From Poa pratensis (taxonomy: Eukaryota; Streptophyta; Magnoliopsida; Poales; Poaceae): DNA of 64,000 bases. The stretch is taken from the NCBI GenBank assembly GCA_947311845.1, contig CAMZMU010000055.1, forward strand, positions 17,980,877-18,044,876, in the 5' to 3' direction. The notes under the pieces were generated by a model. The model ran no database searches. It had not been told where the DNA came from and saw only the letters and a program-made list of their open reading frames with translations. Below are positions 10,753-22,100 of this stretch, one piece after another (within the stretch, counting starts at the first letter, position 1; each line of letters opens with the position of its first letter). Position numbers and translations under genes: made by a program.

Positions 10753-10764
10753 GCTCTGATACCA
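10753..10764 (-). promoter_or_regulatory. Copia primer-binding site (initiator Met tRNA)
   Basis: On the minus strand the sequence is TGGTATCAGAGC, one base after the 5' LTR. It is the standard plant primer-binding site complementary to the 3' end of initiator methionine tRNA, and it fixes the orientation of the element. Confidence 0.96.
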
Positions 10765-10765
10765 T

Positions 10766-11164
10766 TGTTAGATCCATAGGATTACTTGTATCGGTAGAAC
10801 TAGGTGGAAAACGTGTAGCTGAGTGAAAACAGTGAGATGGAGAGATAGATGGGGGCGATACCTTCGCTGTGACTCGATGAACTCGAGCCGGAGGCCATGG
10901 TGGTCGACGGCGTGACCGTCGGAGCGGTGGCAGCGCAGTGGTGCTTCCCGTGAGCACTGCGCTAACCCTAATCGGAGGGGATGTCGGTGGGGTGGCTGGC
11001 AACACAGGTGAACCTCGTACCGTGTGTGCCCCAGCCCCCACCCTTTATTTATAGCGCAGGTCACAGGGGCCCACTGTCCATAACTGAAATGGACGCCCCC
11101 GATCAGGGCGTAGTCAAGGGGATTGATGAGCCGTTGGGCTCATCAATACGAGATCAACCTAACA
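10766..11164 (-). repeat. Copia 5' LTR
   Basis: This 399-bp LTR adjoins the primer-binding site. On the minus strand it contains ctataaataaagg, a likely TATA box for the element's transcript. It is followed on the plus strand by the target duplicate gtcac. Confidence 0.96.
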
Positions 11165-11169
11165 GTCAC

Positions 11170-11460
11170 GACTCCACAAGATACTCATAGATCTTGAAAA
11201 CGAGCGGTATATGTCCCTAGGTTTCTACCTTGACATATCTTGTAACCTTTCTGTCTCTCCAATTTTATCTATGTAGCAAACTAGCAATATTCACAACTTA
11301 AGCCGTCGGCTCTTGATTTTTCTGTTATGTACTGCTGCTGACAATTTCCATAGGAAATATGCTAAGAGGAAGGTGGTGTAAAAGCGGGCGAGTCGTAAGA
11401 ATGCATGTTTTTCTCCCGAGGTAATTTACACTATCACAGTTCTCCCTGTTGTGATTCACT

Positions 11461-11507
<47 letters not shown>

Positions 11508-12400
11508 TATATATATATCAGATTCTCAATGATGTGTACAGCCATACTTATCTTGTGTTAAAATTAATTAGAAATACCAAAATGCATTAGTTAGTAGGCT
11601 TTTCTACAAAGCAAGCTCGTGATACTTCAGACTATTCATTCCCATATAATATGGTACATTGTGATGCTTAACAAGTTTTGAAACTTGATGATTTCGATTT
11701 TGGGGTGCCATAGATTTTAGAAGTTGACAATGATCTATAGTCGCAACGTTGTTTGGCTGGTTACTTCTAGAACTGCAATAGTTCACTCTACCTCAGTCCA
11801 ATTCCTTCCAAGTTCCTCGAAGGATTCCAACAGGTTTATTAACTATTTGTCACCAACCTGGTATTTTTTTTCCATTTGGCTTCAAACAACATCAATATAA
11901 GATATTTCACCTTTGTCACTCTCTTAACTATACCTAGCAAAGTGGTTGCCTCAGCGACATCAATCGAAAGTGCAAGTGCCGCAAATCGACAAATTGGACT
12001 AAGTGTGGTGAGCGACCTAAAGCCAGACTGCTCTCACTAGCAGCAGCACCAGCAGGAAGTGCATCATCATTTGAGGGATACCAAGGTCACAATCCACACA
12101 GGTAAACCTTGAGACCCCAAGGGGCCTCCTCAGGCGTTTGGATTTTCGGCCGTTGGATCGAGGGGTTACGGAGTGATCTGGAGCGTCCGTTCGCGGTGGC
12201 AGCAACAGTGATTTCCTTCACCGTCGTGGTGTGTGTTTGACGGGTCACTGACCGTGGGGCCAGAGCGTCGCCGGTCCCTCGCCGGTCCCGCTCGACAGGG
12301 GCACAACGCGTCGTGCGCTCGGTGCGCGTCTCCTTCCTGCGCGGCCATTTTGCAGAAAACTGCCCGCAAAGGACCGTTTTGCAAATTCTGAAAACATCAG
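11170..12400. other. Helitron interior right of copia, non-coding
   Basis: No supported gene. It includes a TA microsatellite (listed separately) and ordinary AT-rich sequence, turning GC-rich after about 12100. Short minus-strand frames at 12017-12413 have no recognisable domain. Confidence 0.45.
11461..11519. repeat. TA microsatellite
   Basis: A run of (TA)n with one ataaatata interruption occupies about 57 bp. This is a hypervariable simple repeat and a likely length polymorphism. Confidence 0.95.
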
Positions 12401-13400
12401 GGTGACCGTGCAAAAAAACCAGCGCAGCACGTTCCTTCCTCTCCTTCTCTCCCCCGCGCTACCGCGGCGCCGCCGTCGCCGCCGACGCACTCCGCCGCCA
12501 CCACAGCCCTCCTTCCTCGAATCGACGGGCACAGCGAGCTTCGCCGTCGCCTACTCCACCTCCTCGCCGCAGATCCTGTGCTGGGAGGCCTCGCCGTCGC
12601 TGTAATCGCCGCCGCCGCGCCCGCGGGACGCCGCCGCGTTCAACCGCCGTGAGTATCGACATTTCGCTCTCCCTTCTGCCTCCCACGAGCCGCTGCCGCC
12701 GCGCCTCCGGCCTCTCGCCTCGACCTCTTCCCCTCTTCCCCAACCAGCCGCCCATGGCGCCGCCACTCCCCGCGTCTTCTCCTCCCTCCTCCCTTCACGC
12801 CGCCACTCCCCACGTCTTCTCCTCCCCCACCATGGCACCGTCGTCGTCGTCCTCGCCCCTCGGCGGCGCAGGGCTGTAAAGACCAACGAGGATGAAGAGA
12901 GATGGAGGAGCTCGAGCCGCCGATGTGCTCCACCTCCTCCACCCCCACCCTCCCCTGTCCCTCTCCATTCCGGGCGCGGCAGGCGGCCAGACTCCGCCTC
13001 CTCCACCCCACCCTTCTCCGCCTGACACGGGAGCAGAAGAAGACAACAAGAAATGGTGCGGGAGCGGCGCCGTCGTCCTCAACACAGAGGAGCGCCTCAT
13101 AATTTCTCCACCTCCCTCCTCCGGTGCTCTTCTCCGTCGCCGTACCGAGACGGAGGAGGAGGCCGTTGTCCTAGCCCGTCGTCGCCTGGGCTATAGAGAT
13201 GAACGGGGAAGCCCACTCTTTCCCGACGCAGCCGTCGTCATCCTTAGCTGTGCCGGCTGCCGGCGCAGCGCTCCGCCTAACTGGCGTCTTCGCGGGAAGG
13301 AGGCGCAGATGTGGGCCCCCGATCTGTTCACGACCCGGCCGTCCTCAACCTTGACTAGCACAAGCCGCCGGTACGAGAGGGTGACGCCTAGGACCTGAGG
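12400..13400 (+). other. GC-rich exon-like island 2 inside the Helitron
   Basis: A CpG-rich block contains plant-type splice donors after coding-like sequence: gttcaaccgcc|gtgagt at about 12649 and gacctgag|gtaagc at about 13400. A 67-codon plus frame (12402-12605) and a 168-codon plus frame (12892-13398) are open but match nothing I know. The block reads like the 5' exon region of a captured host gene, with the following 4 kb as its introns. I cannot name the source gene. Confidence 0.4.
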
Positions 13401-16400
13401 TAAGCCTCTTTTCCTGCATCCTCCACTTGTGCCTTTCCATGGGGCTCTAACCCCTCTGTAGTGCTCAGCGGCAGGCCAATCGTGGTGCAGTTCTCAAACT
13501 GGGGGAAGAAATGGCACCAGATTGGTGGGGGATAAGAGATTGAGGGCGGAAGAAGAGGAGATCTCCGGCGGCGCACCGCGTAACAACCAGGGAAATACGG
13601 GAGATGTACAGGACACCTGAGATGAGTCAACAGTGAGCTGATTGTTGGATAAGGTGACTGTTTATGGTGCCCGCTAATTGTTGGATCCAGATCATTTCCC
13701 TTTTTGTGAAAAATGTAGTTTATCTGCTATTTATTACATACATAAGACATTGTTATTTCGCTGGGCTTACTAGATGTGATATTCCACACAATGAATAATG
13801 AAGATATTAGATGAAAGTAGTACATAGTATTATATTCTACTTTGAAATATGCACTTGTGGTTTCATATAAATGTTAATATTGTGCAAAGGGTGCCATGAG
13901 GCCACTGGTGGTTGCCAATGTACAGAAATTACCAATCCCAGCTGAATATCGTCTTCACTTGATTTATTAGTCTCCAGGTCAGTGAAGATTAGGTTTCTTT
14001 TGCCTCCCTTCTTTCTTACATGTCATGAATCAAAGACTTCTTATTTAACTATTAGTGGTGCCTGCTGATAGCTCCATCCGCAAAGTCGCTAAATGTTTGA
14101 TCCGGATCATTTCCCATTTTGTGAATAACTATATTTTTTGTTTTGCATACATAAGACACTGCTATTTGGTTTGTGCTTACTGAATGTGATAATCACACTA
14201 TAAAGAGTTGGAGATGTTGAATCAACATAAAACATAATCATTTTTTCTATTTGTGGTGAAGATACAATGATAAAATTGTTGTGTTCCAGTGAGTCCCAGG
14301 TTTTCCCAGTCTATCTCTCTACTAATGAAATTTCGTTTATCATACTACCGAACATGTCAACTTATCATATTACTGAATTTTTTTCTTCCTACTATTTTCT
14401 GATGTTGAAAATCTTTGCTTCTTTATTCAGGTGGGTAGAGACACGAGCCAAAACTTCAGAAGAAAAGGGTGTATGTTGTTCCTATGATCCTATCACTTAT
14501 TAGCACCATTTTCTTGGTGTTATTTCACAAGGATTTTCTTTCCATTGTTTGGTGTTTCATATCGGAAAATGGATTCAGATCAGGTCACTTTTTACATCTA
14601 GGTAAACCGCTTTGTTTCCATTGTCTTTGTTTCTTCGAGGTGCCAAAATCTTTGGTGATCGTTGGATTAAAATCGGGCAAGCAAGAATTTTTTGCTTGAT
14701 GTATTTCTATGGCCTTACTAATAATCATAAATAAAGTCGTGATGCCATCTTAGACTTTTAATTCATGATCTGTTCTTTCTCCTGCTTGAGGGTGAATTTA
14801 TTACCATTAATTATTGTTTTCCCAATGAGTCCATAGTTCCATCATTGGAGTGATATGTTCCAGGAAAGATCTACTCGCCTTTTATGTGAACATGTATTCT
14901 TCTTATTTATCAAAGTAGTAAAATGGTTATGATCTGAAAAAGGAGAAATATTTTTCGCTTGCTGAACGTTACTTTTTTGTATGCTTACATGATTACTGAT
15001 TTTGTGATGATTCATGATGCACCATATAGTATTTCAGTTCTCATATGCTTATTATTATTTTACATCTTTTGCAACGAATAAGCAGAAGGATAGTTTAAAG
15101 GAACTTCAGGTTATATTGAGGATGATTTCTGCTGTCTGGTGTATGGCCAGAGAGTTTTTTGTTTCAATTTGCATCTAAGTTGAAAATTGAATGATCTTTG
15201 TGTGCTCTTTTTCTCATATCAGAATATGCTATGAAAAGAAATTGTATTTTTCTTATGATGGCAAGATAGTTAAAAGTTAATAGTTTTTTAGCGTTCTTCG
15301 ATTATACTGTTTTGAGCTATTTCTTATATTTGTAGTTATTCTTTTTGTCTTGCTTTTCCTTTTAAGTCCTATCCATGTGCTCATCGCCTCTATTTTTATT
15401 TAATTGTATTTTGGCTCAGGGATAATGATGAAAAATTGACATTTCTAGGTATTGAGCCACTCCATGTGATTTAGCTTAGTTTTGTCCTTTAAAACTGCAA
15501 CCTGGTGACGCTGTGAGAGGTACCAATGATCTATAGTATTGCTTATGTTTTATGAGTCATAGTTGAAGAATATCCAATGTCCAGTCTTCACATTTTTCTT
15601 ATTAACTGCAATAACCATGGTATACGTTTGTTTACATATATATATGTTGTTTGTTTAGATGTATCTATGTTCTTGGGGCTGCTACAAGATTCTTGAAGAA
15701 TAATTATTATAATGATGGACGCTTGATGTTTGGGTTTGATCAGAAACTTGATTTTTCTGTTTGCATTCAGTCAGTGTTCTGTTCCAAAATTTGATGGTAT
15801 AGACATGGAAAAATATTGGGAAATGTCCATATATATACACTAAATTAGGCGAGGTCATCTTTTACTGGATAAGATGGTTTAGATAACTGAGTAACGGTAT
15901 TTGTTGCTTTTAGGGGCATGGATTAGCTGTTTATTGGCAATTTTGTAAATAGTCAGTTATTTGGCTAATGTTAACTGAACTTTGTACCTTTTCCGGCACA
16001 TTTGTATAGGTTCTATATTCCATTAAACTTCAGGTTTAGCATAGTTCCAGACCGATCTACAATTGGGTCATGATTTCTTAGTTGATTTCTCGCTGTTAGC
16101 AGGCTTCATTCAGAATTAACTATATTTTGCCCTTGCACAAGGCAAGGAATTTTCTTTGTCGTGTTGGCATCAGGGAGATGTGCCCAACACTGTTGTCACA
16201 ATATGATATACTTACATGTTACTTCACTCATAAAGTTCCTCATCCAAGTATACATTTTATGGTACGGTCTAAATTAGAATATTGTTTCTGTATGCATGTT
16301 AAATCTGGTTCCTGATCGTTCTATTTTACACATAGATCACTTTCCAGTTTTCCAGTGATGAGGGAGAGCATGCGCCCGAATTCTTCTAATGTGCTGCCAT

Positions 16401-17905
16401 GGGTCTTGAGGTGAGCATACTATATGGATGTTTGAGTTGTATTGTATATAGCGTCGTTACCTTGCCATTTACCATTATGGAATAAAGACTCTGAAATCCG
16501 GTGGTAGGGGAAAGAACATGAGTGAGCCAGACTCATGACTTCAGAATATGTTTCTCCTTTGAATAAAATAAAATAAAGATACTCCTTTGAATGCAAATTC
16601 CCTTGCATAAATAATTTGCCAGGATGTGTACATTTAATGCTTTATGTTTAATGATTGGCCTATATGTTGCGCTCTCATCATAGATTTAATTGTTGTTTCG
16701 TCTGCCTCGAATTATATCGGTGTAATTACTTTGAATTGGTAATCTAATAATGCTCAATTGCGTGTACATCATTTTATCTCAACCTTTTTGTTTGTTCAAC
16801 CCTCAAAATAGTAATCGACCAGTTTTTGCAAATTGTCTGTGAATTGCAACATTTGCAATGATATTTATCTTTCTACTATGTAGGTTTGTTTATTACATTA
16901 AAAGTTTGGAACTTTGCATTGCAGAGGCAGCAACTTGGACGGATTTTCTCTTCTGCATGGGATCTTTTGAAAACAACAGGAACGCATGCAGATTATCTTT
17001 GAATTTTGAACTGTAATTAATTCAGATTTTTGCTGGATGTCAAGTTTGCTGTGGTACCTCTGATTGTCGAAAGTCAATGTATTAGGGTTGTTTCATTACA
17101 TGGTTGCTTAGTACTCAACCATTATATTTATTTGTTCTTCACTCATGCATTCTAACACATAGTTCCACTATGTATAGTAATCGTGGACTGACATGTCATA
17201 CTAATATGGCATATTAATGATGCCTACACATAGCATTTTGTCTACCGTGTCATATTATGAATGTTTGGTATAGCGTTTGCAAACTGAAAACCAGTGTCAA
17301 CGGCGGGTGGCGCGCGGCAAGCCGCGCCAGGGAATCTAGTGGAGATGGACGTGATGTCCTCACCTTTCTACATTACTCCATTCAGCAGCGATCGCAGGTG
17401 GATGCGGGTAGAATGGCTATGCTTGTCGTTCTGGGCAGAAGTTCAGGATGCAGAGCACAGGCTGAAACTTTTCCATTTTGATTTTTGATTTTTGTGAGGA
17501 GCTAGGAAAGAACGGCTCTCTTTTATACATATGAGGACACTTGATTATCTTTTTTCTGCTCTTTGGAGCTGCTGATGCTCTTGCTTGTTCTCAGAAATAC
17601 CGTCAGAGGTAAGCAACTATGTTGTAGTGGAGGAACTTGTAAGTTGTATACTTTCTTTGCTGAATATAGGCGACACACGTTGTTTATTTTGTTTTATTCT
17701 TAACTTGTAGCCAGCTGGATGTTTAAAGAGCCAATGTTTTTATTAGATGAATGGTTTGTTGGGTCTCACTAAGATTAACGTCCATTACACAATCCTCTTG
17801 TGAACTAATTAATGGCCACATGTATTTTCTATTTTATGTATAATATGATGCACAAAATCATTTGGTACCACGATTTAATGGATAAAATCATCAATTGTTA
17901 TTATT
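13401..17905 (+). other. Long AT-rich intron-like Helitron interior
   Basis: About 4.5 kb of AT-rich sequence without a convincing coding frame. Possible acceptors followed by less AT-rich islands occur at 14431 (ttcag|gtgggtag), 16922 (gcattgcag|aggcag) and near 17290-17490. A diverged internal duplication is listed separately. It may be intron and small-exon sequence of the captured gene or a non-coding transcript unit. Confidence 0.4.
13663..14199. repeat. Diverged direct duplication in the Helitron (two copies about 400 bp apart)
   Basis: Copy 1 (13663-13790) and copy 2 (14055-14199) share, in order, ggtgcc(c/t)gct, tggatcc(a/g)gatcatttccc, ttttgtgaa, cataagaca(t/c)tg and ctta(c)t(g/a)(g)atgtgat. 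They are clearly homologous but well diverged, so the duplication predates the copia insertion nearby. Confidence 0.75.
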
Positions 17906-17933
17906 CCGTAGCAACGCACGGGCAATTAGCTAG
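17906..17933 (+). mobile_element. Helitron 3' terminus with hairpin and CTAG end
   Basis: ccgt-a-gc-aac-gc-acgg folds into a bulged stem, then gcaattag leads to CTAG and a flanking T. This is the canonical replication-termination structure of Helitrons. It is the firmest part of the Helitron call. Confidence 0.85.
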
Positions 17934-18569
17934 TTTTCAATAAATTTAATCAGACTTTGTATTTTATATTTATTTGATTGTGTGGATTATTACATTAAAT
18001 TTTATCATGTATTTTTATGTATAAAATGCATCGATTTGACCGAAATGAAAAATAGGCAAAAAAAATCAGGACACGATGGACCAAATGGGGGGCGCCGTTG
18101 GGTGCTATGACCTGACAGGCCGAACATGGACTGGACGCCTGTCCGCGGCGCCCCCACCCGGAGCTAAAAAGAGTGATGTCTAGAACGGGATTCGCGTTGG
18201 AGTAGCCCTTATTGAACATCCTCAATGGATGGCCTTTTGCGTCCGCGTCCCACGCGGATTTAGGAAAACTAATCCTTCTTCCTCAACTAGAAAATAAATT
18301 TGAAACTAACACTTTTTGTCATGACGTTGTGCTTGAGCGTGTCAAGATCTATAGGATGGCTCTGTGGTCAAGGACATCACGGTCTGTAAGATGCCTCTGT
18401 GGTACAAGGCATCATGGTATCTCTTTTTCAACGTGGATACCGCGGGCATGAAGCCATGGACCCCGACTCATTTGGCCAGTGTGTCATACTACTGAGCAAC
18501 CTGCGTGGCCCACCCACCAAAATGCGATGACAATCAAGTTTAACCATGATTTGGATGTCTTTACAACTT
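17934..18569. other. Intergenic DNA, no gene seen
   Basis: No coding sequence. An 11-bp inverted pair, tgggggcgccg-type (18086-18097) and cggcgccccca (18146-18156), brackets a 48-bp loop, and nearby ggagtagccct resembles ends of PIF/hAT-like MITEs, so a degraded DNA transposon may lie at 18060-18210. Confidence 0.35.
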
Positions 18570-19187
18570 ATTACACCAATGTGTGGAAGCGGTACCCCTT
18601 TGTTCCCGTGACCGAAGGACATGCGACTAGGGTTCCCTCGCCTCCCGTCGGTGTTGTCGCCAATCTGCCGCGAGTCTGTGGCTTTCGGGCCATGGAGGCG
18701 TGGTGGATCTCGGTCCTCGTCAGCGAGAGGGCTCCGTTTTTGAGTGTTAGGGTCAAGGTTTGCTGGGGCGGCGCTCAGATGGCGGCGGCGGCGCTTCGTT
18801 TCAATAAGGTCTCCCCAGCTTCAGTCCCATCTCGGCGGCGACGTCGAGAAACCTGTGGGAGTGGTGTGGTCTCAGGACTTCTTCTGGCGGCGGCGTTCTC
18901 TGGATCGTCGAGGAGCTTCATCGGCGGTTCTTCCTTCTTCTTCGGCTCCGGAAGGTTGTGGTCTTTTAAACCCGTTCGGCGACTTCCCGTACGCAGCCAA
19001 CAACGTCAGGCCGGCTCAGGGAGGAGCGGCAGCGGCGACGCGCCGTCGAGTCGGTCTGGAGGTTGAAGACAAAGGGCATCTCATGGATTTCGTTGTAATT
19101 TTCATTTTTGTTGAGATGTTGTTTTGTACTGTTCGGTGATTCTTTTAATGCCAGGGTCCTTTCGCAAAAAAAATTACACCAACGTGT
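18570..19187 (+). mobile_element. Short non-coding retroposon with 15-bp target duplication
   Basis: The body, 18585-19172 (588 bp), ends in an A-rich tail (gcaaaaaaaa). Flanking direct repeats attacaccaatgtgt (18570-18584) and attacaccaacgtgt (19173-19187) match at 14 of 15 positions. The inside is GC-rich with overlapping frames (18479-19066 and 18744-19139) but no RT, nuclease or pol III box I can recognise. This pattern fits a LINE-mobilised non-autonomous retroposon or a retro-inserted processed transcript. It resembles the element at 57323-58066 in style. Confidence 0.8.
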
Positions 19188-22100
19188 TGTGTATTATTTA
19201 ACCCAAATTCTAGTTGACTTGCATAAAAATCATCACTAGTAGGCGCTCGGGGATTTTTGAAGTTTTCTCTCGGAGACATTCAGGTTAGTGTGGGTGTTTG
19301 TTGCAATCCTTTGTGGTGAGAAATCTTGATGTTGTTTTTTAGTCCGCTCCAAATGCTCCAGCGAAGGTTAAGTCCAATTTTGTCTATGTGAATGTGACAC
19401 ATAATTAATAAGTAAAGAGCACGATATCATGTTTATTTTGTATATGTGTATGGATCATTAAATTTTATGTAGCACCATCTAGTTAGACTCGAGCAATCTT
19501 AATAAAATTGGGTAAATGTAATAAATACCAAACATATCTAAACTACTCATATTGTCTAATGTCATAGTTTAGATATGGTTAAGTGTAATAGTCTACTAAT
19601 TTGAAGGGCAAGCTAGCCACCGGTACCAAACTGATTTTTAAGGCTGCTTTGAAATTTCAACTTGGTACGTACAACCCCGCCGAGGACGCCGCGACGTACT
19701 GAACTCGTCACTCCGGCGTCACCGCCGCCGCCGGGATAAGTTACGGTGCCACACGCCCACACCGCGTGAACGTACGTACCTCCTGCCGATGCTGTTCCCG
19801 CCGTTGACGCCTGCATCTACCGTGTTCCGTCCACTTCAGCAGTGTGGCCGCTGGCGGCTGGCGGCTGGCGCTGAGCGAGATGCGGCGGGGTCGCCGTCGG
19901 CCGTCGCCATTGAGGATGGCGTTGCACTCCTGGGTGCTAGCTGCCATGGCATTCGTGTGTATGTTTTGAGAAGTTTGGTTTGACCGGATGGCGAGCCGCC
20001 CAAGTCCCTGCAGTATTCAGACACGGATGAAAGAGGCTTCAAGCTTCGGGCCGTCAGCGAGAGAGAAAGCAGAACAGAACTGTGTTCCCTCAAACCCGGA
20101 ACAAATCGATCGTACACTGCAGTTTGGCTGCTAACACTGTTTATTTGACAATACCATCAAAAAGCACTGTTGATTTGACAAATACTTTGGAGAAACAGCT
20201 CGGGCGTGTTCGGTTAGGTCTAGGTGAGAGTTTTTTCAGTCCCATACGCCATGCTCCAAGTGAGCCTGGTTGACACACAGCCCAAACCGTATGGGCTATA
20301 GCCCTAGAGAGCTTATACCGGTTTTAGGCACCCATGCATAGCGGCACAATCTCAATCATCGAGATTCATAGCATTTGACACAAAAAATAGAGGCATCATG
20401 GCAGGAAGGATAGCCATCGATTTAAGTGCTTGGCACCAGGACAAACAAGTTATGTTCTGAACGATGCGATCTGCTACTACCACCCAACAGCACTATGGGT
20501 ATGGAATTTTACCATGCAGAGCTGGGAATTCTCTGTTTTTTTTTTCATTTTTGAGTTGAGTTTGTGTGCTCGCATGAATGAAAAAAAATTGTGCCAAAAT
20601 TGTATATGCCTGTAATTAAATGGCCAAAATTGTATATGCCTGTAATTAAATGTAACCCACACCACGCCACATGTATTAATTCAGTGTCCAATCTGCTACT
20701 GCTACAACGAATAAGCACACTAAACTCGACAACAAAACTGAGAAAAGAAGATACCAAAGCAAGTTCTATGTACTTGCCGTCCCTAACGAATCAGTTAAAG
20801 ACGCTTCTCTTAGGCTGTCCTTTGAAACTCGAGTGACTTGACTGAATGTGAATGGCTAATCTAACGGCTCCCTTCCCCAACGTACAGTCAGTGCAACTAC
20901 ACTGCAGATCTTGATTCCATTCAGAACATAAAATATCTATCACCTGCGCCAAAAAAAGAGAAAACAGTGAGCAAAAGAACATGATTACAGACCGTTCATT
21001 TGTAAACACACACGAATACTGAAGTATAGCACACACCATGAGTAGCAGTGCATGAACAATATGTTCCATCCATGTCAAGCTACACACCAGTAAGAAGGCA
21101 CTCGCATCTCGACGACCAAATAGGAAGATATACCACTACAGGGACAGGCATATATGTAGACGGCTAGGGTAGGCGCGCGGCGGCTGCTGCAGTGCTTTTC
21201 CTGAAAGATAGCTGCACATTCTGGTCCTGGGAATAAGGGCCGCCTAGACAGGGTAGAAAATATCGGGCAAAAGGGTTAGTAGATATTCCACAGTTCACCA
21301 CGCCCGCAAGATAGGCATCACCAAACGGGGCATGGACGAGACTGGATTTCGAACGACCAAACAGGAGGAGGCGGTTGGCTTCGAGCTCTCTCTCTCTCTG
21401 TGACAAGGAGAGCTGGGTAGCGATCGAGTGAGTGGCCAGTCAACAACTTGGTAGTGGGAGAATCAGGCGTGCAAACCATCCAGACATGGACAATACCTTC
21501 CCTATCTGAATTCGTCTCTACTCTCGCTGGCCTGTTGCAGGGTGCTGACGGGTAGTGAGCTGTTGCAGGCTGTTAGCTCCAACAGCGCCCTCAGCCAAAA
21601 TAGCATGCGGCGCATACATAATTGCGCGCGTACCAGTCAACCACATCAGGCAGCGACCTCCACAAATGGCTCTCGACAAACTGGGAGAGTGGGAGATAGG
21701 ATAGCCTGCAGGGGACCTTTGCGGTTGAGCTTGCAAGGACACCGTCGAGATCATTTCACATGGGCACATGGCCGAATGCACCGGAAGCTCGGAGGGGTGA
21801 CCTGTTACCTAATCAACCTCGCCTGAGTGCAACACATCGCTGTTGAGCTCGGGAAATTGAGTTTTCAGTTTGCCACACGGTACTTCCACTTTCAGAGCAC
21901 GATGCGGCACTACTGAACTTTGAACTACAGTGTCAGGGAAAGGAACACGAGGTAGTAGAGGTGAGTTCGTGAGTTATACTTATACAAACCTATTTCTCAG
22001 CAGAAAAATCACAATCGTTCCGGCCAACTCAGACTCGCTGGACCGCTGGAAGATGGATGCGTTAGTCGGAAGGGAGCCCCAATCATGCGTGATGCGGTGG

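Larger units (their letters stand above)
4987..11164 (-). mobile_element. Ty1/copia LTR retrotransposon, recently inserted, coding-defective
   Basis: Two 399-bp LTRs (4987-5385 and 10766-11164) bound the element and begin TGTTAG and end CTAACA. Five-base target duplications, gtcac, flank it at 4982-4986 and 11165-11169. The primer-binding site next to the right LTR shows that it is transcribed on the minus strand. By direct comparison the two LTRs differ at only two positions, both G/A substitutions. At the grass rate commonly used (1.3e-8 per site per year) that suggests roughly 0.2 million years. In contrast, pol is broken into at least seven pieces and gag and protease are not recognisable. 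It was therefore probably already defective and was moved by proteins supplied in trans. Confidence 0.96.
3265..17933. mobile_element. Candidate large non-autonomous Helitron (14.7 kb including a nested copia)
   Basis: The left end is A|TCTTTACTATTAAATGGG at 3264/3265. The right end is CTAG|T at 17930-17934, preceded by the hairpin ccgtagcaacgcacgg (17906-17921). TC at the 5' end, CTRR at the 3' end, a hairpin 9-12 nt inside it and insertion between A and T are the defining Helitron features, and this hairpin-plus-tail is the usual grass type. No Rep/helicase gene is visible, so it would be non-autonomous. Inside are two GC-rich exon-like islands (3340-3800 and 12400-13400), splice-like sites and long AT-rich intron-like sequence, consistent with gene-fragment capture. 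The copia insertion 4987-11164 accounts for 6.2 kb. The 3' end is convincing. The claim that this particular 5' end belongs to it is inferred from the matching A|T insertion logic and terminal style. Confidence 0.62.

Noticed and set aside
10067..11041. 324-codon frame from the copia LTR through its leader as a novel Gag
   Set aside because: It crosses the LTR end and primer site in extremely GC-rich DNA and has no Gag motif or knuckle. A parallel open frame exists on each strand, so chance is more likely.
4987..11164. Endogenous pararetrovirus
   Set aside because: LTRs, a Met-tRNA primer site and integrase before RT define Ty1/copia. No movement or coat protein is visible.
19741..19947. Small 68-codon minus-strand gene with donor-like end
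   Set aside because: No homology I recognise, and the frame is GC-driven. A single gag|gtacgt is too weak to support an exon.
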